A stretch of 36,026 nucleotides of DNA from Gemmatimonadota bacterium (GCA_025362095.1 JANYIJ010000016.1:1-36026), one strand, 5' to 3'; shown: positions 1 through 9,464, numbered from the stretch's first letter. A program made the numbers and translations. The notes: generated by a model not told the origin, from the letters alone.

Positions 1-77
1 TGCTGCGCGCCGAGCGCCGCCGAGGCCGTAGCCATCAAGGCGAGCGCGAGCAAGGTGGAACGGGGATTGGGGGTCAT
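1..77 (-). CDS. N-terminus of a secreted protein (signal peptide), truncated by window edge
   Basis: Reverse complement from 77 reads MTPNPRSTLLALALMATASAALGAQ, a typical signal peptide; open to the window edge. Confidence 0.55.
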   Translation of the reverse strand, partial: MTPNPRSTLLALALMATASAALGAQ

Positions 78-192
78 GCGGGAGTGTACCCCTGAATTGG
101 AAAATGGAGCCGTCGCTTACTTCTCCGGGCTGCGGATGCCATTCTATGAAAGTGCCCGGTGCAATTCCCGTCTCACAATGCTGGAGCAGCCA

Positions 193-1860
193 ATGATCCG
201 CGCAACCGTCCGCGTGCTCGCCGTCGCCATTCTGGCGTGTGGACTATCGCGTCCTCTCGCGGCACAAGAAAAGGTCGACGTCGCGACGATCGAGAGGATC
301 AAGTCCGAAGAAATGAATCACTCGCAGGTGATGGACATCATGAGCTGGCTGTCCGATGTCTACGGACCGCGGCTGACGTGGTCGCCGAACGCGGCGCGAG
401 CGAAGGATTGGACGGTAGGGCAACTGACTTCATGGGGCCTGTCCAACGTGCACACAGAGACGTGGGATACGCCCGCCGGACTCGGCTGGCAGAATGAGCG
501 CTTCTCACTCATGGCGCTCACGCCGGTGCCGTTCATCGTGCAAGCGGTGCCGCAGGCGTGGTCGGCGAGCACCAAGGGCGTGGTGACGGGGCCCGCGGTC
601 GCGCTGGACGCAGTGTGCCTCGACGAAATGAAAGCGAAGTACAATGGAAAGCTGAAAAACGCATTCCTATTCGGCGGTGGTGGTGAGAGCCCTCCCGTGA
701 ATCAGTTCAAAGCAACAGCCACGCGCTACACCGACTCGACGCTCGCTGTGATGGCGGCCGCTCAACCGGCGGGAGGCGGCCGTGGAGGTGCCGGTGGACG
801 CGGCGGCGCGATGCCGAGCGAGCTCCCCGCGATTTGCAAAACCCAGGCGGCGCGCGATTCGACTGCGACCGTCGCGGCTGGTCGCGCGTGGCGCGGCCTG
901 CCGTTCAACCTGATGGCCGACACGAGCATGCTCCGCTGGATGCAGTCGCAGGGTGTTGGGGCGATCCTCCTTGCCGACGCCTCGCACGTTGGCGGCGACA
1001 TCGGAACGAACAACGGCGCGTCACGGGTGAGCGGTGTGGCGGCCGTGCCCACCGTTCACGTGGCGCAGGAATCGATCGGTCGCATCGAGCGGATGGTGGA
1101 GAAGAAAGTCCCAGTGCAGCTCGAGCTCAACATGCAGAACAAGTTCTTCCCCGAGAACAAATCATCTTTTAACATCGTTGGAGAAATTCCCGGCACCGAT
1201 CCCGCGCTCAAGGATGAAGTCGTGATGATCGGCGCCCACTTCGATTCATGGCACTCGGGAACGGGCGCGACCGACAACGGTGCCGGATCGGGCGTGATGC
1301 TCGAAGCGATGCGCCTCCTGAAAACCCTGAACCTCAAGCCGCGCCGCACGATCCGCATTGGTTTGTGGACCGGCGAGGAACAGGGGCTGATGGGCTCGCG
1401 GGCTTACGTCAAAGACCATTTCGGGTTTGTCGACAGCAGCGGCTTCCATCCGACCGACGAGCAGAAAAAATTCGCTGCGTATTTCAACGTCGACAACGGA
1501 AGCGGAAAAATTCGGGGCGTGTATCTGCAGGGCATCGAGGCCGAGCGTCCCGTGTTCGACGCGTGGATGGATCCGTTCAAGCAGATGGGAATGAAAACGC
1601 TCACCATCGCAAACACGGGCGGCACCGACCACCTGTCGTACATCGCAGTGGGATTGCCGGGATTCCAGTTCATTCAGGATCCGCTCGACTACGGCAACGT
1701 CACGCACCACACGAATCAAGACGTGTACGAACGCCTGCAACCGGACGACATGAAGTTCAACTCGGCGGTGGTCGCGAGTTTTGCGTGGCAGGCGGCACAG
1801 CGGGACGAGAAATTGTCGCGTCCTCCTGCTCCGGGTGGAGGCAGAGGAATCGTTCCCTGA
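193..1860 (+). CDS. M28 family metallopeptidase (secreted, PA-domain-like insert)
   Basis: Signal peptide from M at 193 (MIRATVRVLAVAILACGLSRPLAAQ); metal-site motifs GAHFDSWHSGTGATDNGAGSG, GLWTGEEQGLMGS, GGTDHLSY. The ORF track extends upstream to 55, but the start at 193 (or 178) fits the signal peptide. Confidence 0.88.
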   Translation: MIRATVRVLAVAILACGLSRPLAAQEKVDVATIERIKSEEMNHSQVMDIMSWLSDVYGPRLTWSPNAARAKDWTVGQLTSWGLSNVHTETWDTPAGLGWQNERFSLMALTPVPFIVQAVPQAWSASTKGVVTGPAVALDAVCLDEMKAKYNGKLKNAFLFGGGGESPPVNQFKATATRYTDSTLAVMAAAQPAGGGRGGAGGRGGAMPSELPAICKTQAARDSTATVAAGRAWRGLPFNLMADTSMLRWMQSQGVGAILLADASHVGGDIGTNNGASRVSGVAAVPTVHVAQESIGRIERMVEKKVPVQLELNMQNKFFPENKSSFNIVGEIPGTDPALKDEVVMIGAHFDSWHSGTGATDNGAGSGVMLEAMRLLKTLNLKPRRTIRIGLWTGEEQGLMGSRAYVKDHFGFVDSSGFHPTDEQKKFAAYFNVDNGSGKIRGVYLQGIEAERPVFDAWMDPFKQMGMKTLTIANTGGTDHLSYIAVGLPGFQFIQDPLDYGNVTHHTNQDVYERLQPDDMKFNSAVVASFAWQAAQRDEKLSRPPAPGGGRGIVP

Positions 1861-1873
1861 GCGTCAGGGTTTT
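1855..1873. terminator. Compact terminator-like hairpin containing both convergent stop codons
   Basis: CCCTGA-gcg-TCAGGG followed by TTTT; TGA (1858-1860) and the reverse-strand TGA (1864-1866) lie in opposite arms. Confidence 0.5.
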
Positions 1874-2706
1874 ACGGTTTCGAGGACGTCGGTGCGGTGG
1901 TAGTGGTATGACTGATTCACCACCCATGGCTCCTCTCCGCCCTTGTACGTCACGGCGCCGTGCAGCTCGCCGCTGCGTTCACGTGAGAGCAGGCGCCCTT
2001 CGCTGATCCAAAACAGGGCGATGCCATCTTCGTTGCCGGTGAGCGACAGCGCGGCGATGAAGGGCTGCGTCTGCATCGGGACTGTGCTCGTGATACGAAT
2101 ATCGACGTGCTGAACGATCACGATCACCCTGCGCTCTCCAACAACCGAGTCGCGCGCGGCCCGATTGTGGTTGATTCTGCGAATTGAGAGGTGGTGCCCG
2201 GCGGAGTCACTCTCGGCGCGCGTCGCCGTGTCTGTCCACGCCGTGCCGATCGTCATTCGCCCGTTGAGCGGAAGGCGCGGGAAGAAGTCGTCGAGCTGCA
2301 GTGGAAGTTCCGCAATCAGGCGGGCGTTCCGCGGAAGTTCCGGCGCCTTCACCGTCACGACTTTCCCATTTGGCTCCATGCGGAGTCGGAAAGGCGCGCG
2401 CACGAGTGCGTCGGAGTTCGTTTTTTCGCCGGCGAGCGAACCGGATGCCTCGATCGACAGTGCGTCAAACCATGCCGTCAGCGACTCGCCTCCGCTGAAC
2501 GCGAATGCGAAGGTTGCGTCGCGAGTCAGCGTGAAGGGCGCGTCTCCAGCAGCTCCGTGCACCACCCCGTCCATCTTGGTTGCATCACGATACCGGATCG
2601 TATCGCCGGCGGCACGCATGTATTCCGCCTTCTGGGCGAGCAGCGAATGTTCCGCAGCCGCCACGAGCGCGAATGCAATCGCGAGTCGAACTCCCATGCG
2701 CCTCAT
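1864..2706 (-). CDS. Hypothetical secreted protein
   Basis: 280 aa ORF with N-terminal signal-like segment (MRRMGVRLAIAFALVAAAEHSLLAQ); start overlaps the stop of the upstream kinase (ATGA). Confidence 0.75.
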   Translation of the reverse strand: MRRMGVRLAIAFALVAAAEHSLLAQKAEYMRAAGDTIRYRDATKMDGVVHGAAGDAPFTLTRDATFAFAFSGGESLTAWFDALSIEASGSLAGEKTNSDALVRAPFRLRMEPNGKVVTVKAPELPRNARLIAELPLQLDDFFPRLPLNGRMTIGTAWTDTATRAESDSAGHHLSIRRINHNRAARDSVVGERRVIVIVQHVDIRITSTVPMQTQPFIAALSLTGNEDGIALFWISEGRLLSRERSGELHGAVTYKGGEEPWVVNQSYHYHRTDVLETVKP

Positions 2707-4856
2707 GCCTTGTCCGCAGCGAGCAGTTCCTGAAGTCGCGACAACTCGACCGGCTTCACCAGATGATGATCGAAGCCCGCCCGCTGCGATCGCTTGAGAT
2801 CTTCAGGCTGGCCCCAGCCCGTCAGCGCGATCAGGCGCATGCGAGCGCCCCACGGACGTTCGCGAATACGTGTCGCGAGTTCGAGTCCATTGAGCACCGG
2901 CATTCCAATGTCGAGCAACATGATCTCGGGACGAAACAGTTCCGCCTGCGTGAGCGCATTGACTCCGTCGTAGCATACGCGAACATCGTGACCGACCATT
3001 TGCAGCATTTGCGCGAGTGTGTCGGCCGAATCGCGGTTGTCATCGGCAATCAGGACGCGCCGTCCCTTGGGAAACGCGAAAGTGCGCGCGGCCGCTGTCT
3101 CGGCCGAAGCGGGCGCGCCCGCGGCGGCGAGGCGGACAGTGAAGGTGCTGCCGCGGCCGAGCCCCTCGCTCGCGGCTTCAATCGTGCCGCTGTGCAACTG
3201 CACGATGCGCCGCGACAGCGTGAGGCCGAGTCCCAGTCCGCCCTGCGAGCGCTCGAGCGACGAATCGATCTGGGTGAACATTTCGAAAACGTTCTGCAGA
3301 TGATCGCGCGAGATCCCGATGCCGCTGTCTGAAACGGTGATGATCGCGTCGGATCCGTCGCGCATAGCCTGCACGTGAATCCGCCCGCCGGGATTCGTGT
3401 ACTTGGCGGCGTTGCCGAGAAGATTGTACAGCACCTGCGCGAGGCGGCTCTCGTCCGCGTCCACGACCAGCGGGGCGGTCGGCAGCGCAAGTGTGACGGC
3501 GTGGCGGCGTTCCTTGATCAACGGATCCGCGCTCTCCATCGCGCGCTGCACGACCAGCGCGAGGTCGACCGGCTTGCGGCGCAGTTCGAGGCGGTCACGT
3601 GTGATGCGCGAGACATCGAGCAGGTCATCGGTGAGCCGCACCATCTGTTCCACCTGCCGCTCCATGATGCCGCGCACGCTCGCGACCACGTGTGGATCGT
3701 CAGCGGAGAGGCGCACCATCTCGATCGCGTTCCGCAGCGGCGCGAGCGGATTGCGCAGCTCGTGCGCGAGCATGGCGAGAAACTCGTCCTTTCGGCGATC
3801 GGCATCGCGAAGCTGCCGTTCGCTAGCCTTTCGCTCGGCGATGTCGCGGAATATCAGCACCGCTCCCGTCATCAGGCCGTGCGCGTCGCGAATCGGAGCG
3901 GCGCTGTCGTCAATCGGCGTTTCCGTCCCAGACTTCGACACGAGCACCGTGTGACTCTGCAGCGCGACGACCGAGCCATCGCGCAGTGCGCGAAGCGCCG
4001 GATTCTCCACCGGCAGGCGTGTTTCCTCGTTGATAATTTCAAACACGGACGCGAGCGCCTCACCCTGCGCCTCCGTGGATTTCCACCCGGTGAGCGCTTC
4101 TGCGACCGGATTGAGGAACGTCACGCTCGCACCACGGTCGGTGGAGATGACGCCATCGCCGATGCTCGCGAGCGTCGTGCGGAAAAGTTCCTTCTGCTCG
4201 AAGAGCGCCTCGGAGGCGAGTGAACGCGCGCGGATATTGCGCTGCTGCAGCACGACGAACGCGGTCACCAGCACTAGCGCCGTGAGCCCCGCGGCGAGTC
4301 CGGCGCTCACCGCCCAGTCGCGACTTTGCGCGTACGCGGCCTGTTGCGCGGCGATGGTCGCCAGCTCGCGGCTCTCCATGCGTCCGACCACGGCGTGCAG
4401 CGAATCCATCGCAAGGCGGCCCCGGTCCGTCAAGACGATCGCGCGCGCCGCATCCGAACCGTTTTCCTTGCGCACCGCAATCGTCAGGCGCAGCTCGTCC
4501 AGCTTTTGTACGATGAATCGCTGGAGGCGCGGGACATCCGCTTCCTGCTCGGCATTGTCGCGCGTCAGTTGCGCGAGGCGAGAAACCTCCGCGTCGATGC
4601 GCCGCTCCGCCGCCTTGAAGGGCTCCAGATAGCGCTCGTTTCCCGTAATGATGTAACCGCGCTGGCCCGTCTCGGCTTCGCTCGCCGACGTCAGCACCTG
4701 CTCAAGCGCCGCCTGAACCCGCTCGCTGTGCGCGACACGCTCGGCCGCCGCGTAGAGCTCCACCGTGTTGCGGTAGGACAACGCGGTGTTCGCCAGAATG
4801 ATGACGACAACCACTGCGATACCGATGGGGAGTTTTCGCTCGAACGCTTTATTCAC
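2703..4856 (-). CDS. Hybrid sensor histidine kinase (CHASE3 - PAS - HisKA - HATPase_c - REC)
   Basis: CHASE3-like N-terminus between TM segments (ASEAETGQRGYIITGNERYLEPF), H-box FLAMLAHELRNPLAPL, N/G boxes VLYNLLGNAAKYTNPGG and GLGLTLSRRIV, REC VLIADDNRDSAD...LLDIGMP. Confidence 0.93.
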   Translation of the reverse strand: MNKAFERKLPIGIAVVVVIILANTALSYRNTVELYAAAERVAHSERVQAALEQVLTSASEAETGQRGYIITGNERYLEPFKAAERRIDAEVSRLAQLTRDNAEQEADVPRLQRFIVQKLDELRLTIAVRKENGSDAARAIVLTDRGRLAMDSLHAVVGRMESRELATIAAQQAAYAQSRDWAVSAGLAAGLTALVLVTAFVVLQQRNIRARSLASEALFEQKELFRTTLASIGDGVISTDRGASVTFLNPVAEALTGWKSTEAQGEALASVFEIINEETRLPVENPALRALRDGSVVALQSHTVLVSKSGTETPIDDSAAPIRDAHGLMTGAVLIFRDIAERKASERQLRDADRRKDEFLAMLAHELRNPLAPLRNAIEMVRLSADDPHVVASVRGIMERQVEQMVRLTDDLLDVSRITRDRLELRRKPVDLALVVQRAMESADPLIKERRHAVTLALPTAPLVVDADESRLAQVLYNLLGNAAKYTNPGGRIHVQAMRDGSDAIITVSDSGIGISRDHLQNVFEMFTQIDSSLERSQGGLGLGLTLSRRIVQLHSGTIEAASEGLGRGSTFTVRLAAAGAPASAETAAARTFAFPKGRRVLIADDNRDSADTLAQMLQMVGHDVRVCYDGVNALTQAELFRPEIMLLDIGMPVLNGLELATRIRERPWGARMRLIALTGWGQPEDLKRSQRAGFDHHLVKPVELSRLQELLAADKA

Positions 4857-4934
4857 GCGGCCTCGTAAGGTCGGGGCGCTCGCTGCATCGCTTATGCACC
4901 GCCGATTTCCTCTCGAAGTAACTCTCCAAACAGT

Positions 4935-4957
4935 CTCCGCGCAACTGAGCGCCGGAG
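4935..4957. terminator. Short terminator-like hairpin downstream of the response regulator
   Basis: CTCCGCGC / GCGCCGGAG arms with one bulge; no T-run. Confidence 0.3.
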
Positions 4958-4962
4958 GCGAA

Positions 4963-5619
4963 TTAACCCTCCAGCAAGCCGAGCTTCATCGCAAATCGGA
5001 CATAATCCGCGCGGTGGGCCAGTCCGATTTTTTCGTTGACGCGCTGTTTGTAAGTATCGACGGTCTTGGGACTGATGTTGAGTTTCTCGCCGATCTCCGG
5101 CGCGCTGTACCCTGCGGCGACGAAGCGCAGGATCGCCTGCTCGCGATCGGACAGTTTTGCGAACTGGTCGCGTTCGCTCGCGTGCTCTTCCCGCCGCTTG
5201 AGCTCCTTCGCGAGTGTTCTCGCGGCGGCGGCCTGCAGATATTGATGTCCGCTCGCCACCGTTCGCACGGCGTCGACGAGATCGCGGTCGGCGGCGTTCT
5301 TGACCAGGTAACCGCTCGCGCCGGCCTCCAGCAGCGGAACGAGGAACTCGTCTTCCGCATGCATCGTGAGGATCAACACCCGCGATTCGCTGCCGCGTGC
5401 CTTGAGTTCCTTCGTCGCCGCGGCGCCGTCCATGACATCCATGGACAGATCCATCACCACGACGTCCGGGTTTAATCGCATCGCCGCGTCGACCGCCTCG
5501 CGGCCGTTTTTTGCTTCTCCCACCACGGTGATGTCTTTCGCGGAGCCGAGCACGGCCTTCAGCCCCGCGCGGACCACCGCGTGATCGTCAGCCAGAAGCA
5601 CTCGAATCAGGTCGCCCAT
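4963..5619 (-). CDS. NarL/LuxR-family DNA-binding response regulator
   Basis: REC domain (VLLADDHAVVRAGLKAVL ... VVVMDLSM) plus LuxR HTH (LSDREQAILRFVAAGYSAPEIGEKLNISPKTVDTYKQRVNEKIG); start at 5619 preceded by a strong Shine-Dalgarno AAGGAGGTGGTG. Confidence 0.93.
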   Translation of the reverse strand: MGDLIRVLLADDHAVVRAGLKAVLGSAKDITVVGEAKNGREAVDAAMRLNPDVVVMDLSMDVMDGAAATKELKARGSESRVLILTMHAEDEFLVPLLEAGASGYLVKNAADRDLVDAVRTVASGHQYLQAAAARTLAKELKRREEHASERDQFAKLSDREQAILRFVAAGYSAPEIGEKLNISPKTVDTYKQRVNEKIGLAHRADYVRFAMKLGLLEG

Positions 5620-5657
5620 CACCACCTCCTTCGCCGTGCGAATCCGCGTTGAGGACG

Positions 5658-6734
5658 TCATGATTGCACGATGAGCGCTGTCACCATTCCCATCATACCG
5701 CGTTCCGACTCGGCATGCGGAAGAATGTGGCAGTGGAACGCCCACGTCCCCGGGTTCGTGCAGTTGACCACTGCATCATAACGCTCTCCGGGCGCCACGT
5801 TCAGGGTGTCGCAGCGGTACGGCGCCGGCAGCATCCAGCCGTCCTTCGCAAAAACCGTCATGTGCATTCCGTGCAGGTGCATGGGGTGGATCATCATCCC
5901 TTCGTTCATGAAGCGGATGCGCACCCTTTGGCCAAGCTTCGCGACAATCGGCTCGGTGGCCGGAAAACTCTTGCCGTTGAACGTGTAGCCGTGAAAACCA
6001 TCGTTGAGCACCATCACGTGATCGACGTCGACTTTTTCGATCGCCTCGGGCTGCTTCGCGTCGACGAGGAAGGCGCCGAGCAGCCCCATGCCGACCTGCT
6101 TGGTGGAGTTGTGATGCGAGTGGTACATGTGCGTTCCAGAGTGAGGAACCGTGAACTCGTACGTAAACGTTTTTCCCGGCTTCACCGGCGGCTGCGTGAT
6201 GTAGGGCACCCCGTCCATCGCGTTCGGAATTTCGAGGCCATGAAAATGGATCGCTGTCGATTCGGAAAGGTTGTTCGTGAGCAAAATTCGCACGCGATCA
6301 CCCTCGGTGACGCGAATCTGCGGGCCGGGGACCTGACCGTTGTACGCGAACGCCTCAACCTTCACGCCAGGCGACGTTTCCCATTGGATCTTGCTCGCCG
6401 TGAGTTCGTAGGTCTTTACGCCGGCGACGATCTTCGGGGCGAGGAGCTGGTTGCCCACGCCAGAGGTCTTTGCCGGAAATGCCTTGATGCCGGCTTCGTG
6501 CATGCGGTCCATCTCGTCGGCGGCGGACTGCGCGGAAGGGACGGTGGGATGCGCGGCCATCGCGCCGCCGGACTGGTCGCTGTCGCTGACGGATTTCGTC
6601 GCGACCGTCGCGCTCTTGGGCGATTCTTTTTCACACGCGGCGAGCAGTCCTCCTGCAATCGCGGTAAACGCGGAAGTCTTGATGAAGGCCCGCCGATCGG
6701 TGGAGTCGAAAGGGGAGGGAAGCTTAACTGACAT
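5658..6734 (-). CDS. Multicopper oxidase (Tat/lipobox-type signal)
   Basis: Copper motifs IHFHGLEIPN, HMYHSHHNS, HPMHLHGMHMTVF, WAFHCHILPHAESERGMMG; N-terminal DRRAFIKTSAFTAIAGGLLAAC. Alternative upstream ATG at 6767. Confidence 0.92.
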   Translation of the reverse strand: MSVKLPSPFDSTDRRAFIKTSAFTAIAGGLLAACEKESPKSATVATKSVSDSDQSGGAMAAHPTVPSAQSAADEMDRMHEAGIKAFPAKTSGVGNQLLAPKIVAGVKTYELTASKIQWETSPGVKVEAFAYNGQVPGPQIRVTEGDRVRILLTNNLSESTAIHFHGLEIPNAMDGVPYITQPPVKPGKTFTYEFTVPHSGTHMYHSHHNSTKQVGMGLLGAFLVDAKQPEAIEKVDVDHVMVLNDGFHGYTFNGKSFPATEPIVAKLGQRVRIRFMNEGMMIHPMHLHGMHMTVFAKDGWMLPAPYRCDTLNVAPGERYDAVVNCTNPGTWAFHCHILPHAESERGMMGMVTALIVQS

Positions 6735-6812
6735 TTGGCTAGAATCCTCAAAACTGTGGGGAAGCACTACGTTGACCTAGAGACATTTTCGTGTTTCCCC
6801 TACGCGTGCAAA

Positions 6813-6839
6813 GTCAGGAAACAGACGATTTTTCCTGAC
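6813..6839. promoter_or_regulatory. Candidate operator: perfect 9-bp inverted repeat in a divergent promoter region
   Basis: GTCAGGAAA (6813-6821) - N9 - TTTCCTGAC (6831-6839), with a further direct CCTGAC half-site at 6868-6873, between the multicopper oxidase (-) and the PAS kinase (+). Confidence 0.45.
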
Positions 6840-6907
6840 ACATTGCCTACGCCGTCGTCAGCTTTTGCCTGACACCATCGCAGGCGCGGACTTAGATTTT
6901 CCGAACC

Positions 6908-8038
6908 ATGCAACCGCTCTCCGATTCACTGGTCGTGGCGATCGTTTCGCTGGCCGCCGACGCGATCATTTGTGTCGACTCCCGCCAGAACATCACCTTC
7001 TTCAACGAAGGCGCGGCGCGAGTGTTTGGCTATGAGGCGAGTGAGATGATGGGGCAACCTCTGTCGCTGCTGCTCCCGGCGCGCATTCGCGGTGAGCACC
7101 CGGCACACGTCAGCGCGTTCGGCGCCTCCAAGGTCTCCGCGCGCAAAATGGGCGAGCGCACTCTCATCTCTGGCGTGAGGAAAAACGGCGAGGAGTTCCC
7201 GGCCGAGGCGGCGATCGCGCACATGCCGTCGGCGGACGGAAACGTGTACTCGGTCGTGCTGCGCGACGTCACGGCGCAGCGCCGTGCGCAGGAGATGAAC
7301 GAGCGCCTGATCGTGGAAATGGAGAAGGCGGTAAATCAGCGCGATGAGATGCTGGCCCTCGTCTCGCACGACCTGCGCAATCCCGCGAACGCGGTGAAAA
7401 TGCTCGCGGGATCGATACTGCGTGACGACGCCGAGAATCCCTCCACGCTTCCGCACGACATCGTCGAGCGCGCGTCCGCCATGCTTCAGGCCGCGACGCA
7501 GATGGATTCGCTCATTCAGGACCTTCTCGACTCGTCGCGAATCGAGTCCGGCCGCTTGCGGCTCCTGCCGGCGAGCACGCGCGTCGCAGATTTGATTTCC
7601 GCGGCGCTCGAGACACTCTCACCGATCGCCATCTCGAAATCGGTCTCGCTGACCTGTTCACTCGCGCCCGAGTTGCCGACTGTGTTCGCCGATGCTTCAC
7701 GCGTCGGTCAGGTGCTCTCGAACCTGGTTGGGAACGCAATCAGGTTCACGCCCGAAGGTGGCACGGTCTCAATCCAGGCCTCTCGGGACGGCAAGGGCGT
7801 CTTGTTTGCCGTACAGGACAGCGGGGTTGGCATCGCGCCGGAGGATCTCCCGTACGTATTCGACCGCTTCTGGCAGTCGAAGCGCATGAATCGCTCGGGC
7901 GCGGGTCTTGGACTCGCGATCGCCCGCGGCATTGTCCTCGGCCACGGCGGAAAAATCTGGATCGAGAGTTCGCCGGGGAATGGAACGGTGGCTTCGTTTA
8001 CGCTTCCAACCGCGCCACCGCCGGGATTTCGCCCGTAG
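6908..8038 (+). CDS. PAS domain sensor histidine kinase
   Basis: PAS (DAIICVDSRQNITFFNEGAARVFGYEASEMMGQ), H-box MLALVSHDLRNPANAVKML, N box LSNLVGNAIRFTPEGG, G box SGAGLGLAIARGIV. Confidence 0.93.
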   Translation: MQPLSDSLVVAIVSLAADAIICVDSRQNITFFNEGAARVFGYEASEMMGQPLSLLLPARIRGEHPAHVSAFGASKVSARKMGERTLISGVRKNGEEFPAEAAIAHMPSADGNVYSVVLRDVTAQRRAQEMNERLIVEMEKAVNQRDEMLALVSHDLRNPANAVKMLAGSILRDDAENPSTLPHDIVERASAMLQAATQMDSLIQDLLDSSRIESGRLRLLPASTRVADLISAALETLSPIAISKSVSLTCSLAPELPTVFADASRVGQVLSNLVGNAIRFTPEGGTVSIQASRDGKGVLFAVQDSGVGIAPEDLPYVFDRFWQSKRMNRSGAGLGLAIARGIVLGHGGKIWIESSPGNGTVASFTLPTAPPPGFRP

Positions 8039-8807
8039 CCACCTTCCACGGCAGTGCGAGCGGGCGAAACACGAGCACCGGACGTCCGGACTCTCGCACC
8101 AGTTCGTCGGCGACGCCGCCCGCTATCAGGCGCGTGAAGCCGCGTCCGTGCGTCGCAAGCGCGACGACATCTGGATTCGACCTGGCGATGTACGAGCGGA
8201 TGGCGGCCGCCGGGTTTTCCGGCGCCGGCACGAGCCGCAGGTAGTCGATTTCAGCGCCGAACGCCTTGGCGAGCCACGCGGCGTGCGGAATGATCGAGCC
8301 GGACGCCTCGGAGCCGTCGAGGAGCACGAGGACCTTGGAGACGCAGATAGTGCGCTTCACGGCGTCCGGCGACATCGCGAGGACGGGACACGCCGCATGC
8401 CGGATCACGCTGTCGGCCACGCTGTCGAGCCAGCTGGCTGCTGCGTTCGCCGCGCCGGGCGTGCTGCAGACGATCAGCCGCGAGCGCCGCTCCGTCGCGA
8501 CGACCACGATCTCGGTTTCGGGAACGCCGACGCGCAACTCATATGAGACCGGCACATCATTCAGGCGACTCACCGCCAGCGCGCGGCGCGAGAGCCACTC
8601 GCTTGCTTCTGCGCGGATCCGTTCATCGAGCACAGGATCCGGAATCATCGCGGCGGCGTCGGTCGGCACGACGAACGCGCTCAGGGGCGTGTGCACCCGG
8701 ACCAGATGCAGCGAGCCATCGACACGCCGCGCAATCTCGGCCGCATGCGCGACAGCTTCGTCGGCAAGCGAGGAGCCGTCGAGTGGCACGAGCAGTTCGA
8801 TGGACAT
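7998..8807 (-). CDS. Universal stress protein (tandem UspA domains)
   Basis: MSIELLVPLDGSSLADEAVAHAAEIA and second-domain VLVLLDGSEASGSIIPHAAWLA with VALATHGRGF; 41-bp convergent overlap with the upstream kinase. Confidence 0.88.
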   Translation of the reverse strand: MSIELLVPLDGSSLADEAVAHAAEIARRVDGSLHLVRVHTPLSAFVVPTDAAAMIPDPVLDERIRAEASEWLSRRALAVSRLNDVPVSYELRVGVPETEIVVVATERRSRLIVCSTPGAANAAASWLDSVADSVIRHAACPVLAMSPDAVKRTICVSKVLVLLDGSEASGSIIPHAAWLAKAFGAEIDYLRLVPAPENPAAAIRSYIARSNPDVVALATHGRGFTRLIAGGVADELVRESGRPVLVFRPLALPWKVATGEIPAVARLEA

Positions 8808-8906
8808 GGCTCATTCTCGCCGCAGCGGGCCAGTCGCGCTGTCAGAGATTCTGCTGGCGGGGAATCGGGGGTTCCCTGACTGCGTACGGCCTACGAACTT
8901 CAGCGC

Positions 8907-9452
8907 ATGATCGCTGGACACGTGGGAATTGCCGCTGGCGCCCGCGCACTCGACCGTCGCGAGGCAGATCTGCGCGCGCCGCTGCTCTGGCTGCTGGCGG
9001 CGTCGGCCGCCCCCGACGTGCTCGACGCCGCGTTCGCGCTGGGCCAATACTGCAATCCTGCGGGCGCTTTTTCGCACTCACTGCCGGCCGCCGGAATTCT
9101 CGCGGCCATCGTGGGGGTCGCCGCGTTTCTCCACACACGAAGTGCCGCCACGGCGCTGCTCGTCGCGGCGCTGGTGATGCTGCACCTGCCGCCGGACTAC
9201 GTCACCGGCCGCAAGGCGCTCTGGTCGGGCGGGCCGGTGATCGGACTGTACATCTACCGTTGGGGCTGGCTCGACTTTCTCGTCGAGCTTCCGATCGTGG
9301 TTGCCGGCTGGTGGATGCTGCGCCGCACGAAGTACACGCCACGATGGGCGGTGTCGGGGCTGATGCTTGTCGCCCTGCTCACCGTGCAGGCTGCGTTCGA
9401 TATCTCCAGCCAGGTGAATGGAACTCGCGCACCCCGGAGCTGCACGCGGTGA
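8907..9452 (+). CDS. Hypothetical integral membrane protein
   Basis: 181 aa with several hydrophobic segments and a conserved-looking N-terminal GHVGIAAGARAL / DVLDAAF / HSLP pattern reminiscent of membrane-bound hydrolase-like proteins. Confidence 0.65.
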   Translation: MIAGHVGIAAGARALDRREADLRAPLLWLLAASAAPDVLDAAFALGQYCNPAGAFSHSLPAAGILAAIVGVAAFLHTRSAATALLVAALVMLHLPPDYVTGRKALWSGGPVIGLYIYRWGWLDFLVELPIVVAGWWMLRRTKYTPRWAVSGLMLVALLTVQAAFDISSQVNGTRAPRSCTR

Positions 9453-9464
9453 ACCGGAGCGCGA

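Noticed and set aside
1246-1740. 164-aa minus-strand ORF and overlapping plus-strand ORF 1248-2006 inside the M28 gene
   Set aside because: High-GC overlap artefacts; the M28 frame has catalytic motifs
3375-4223. 282-aa plus-strand ORF opposite the hybrid histidine kinase
   Set aside because: Antisense shadow ORF within a clear kinase gene
5664-6731. 355-aa plus-strand ORF opposite the multicopper oxidase
   Set aside because: Shadow of a gene with unambiguous copper-binding motifs
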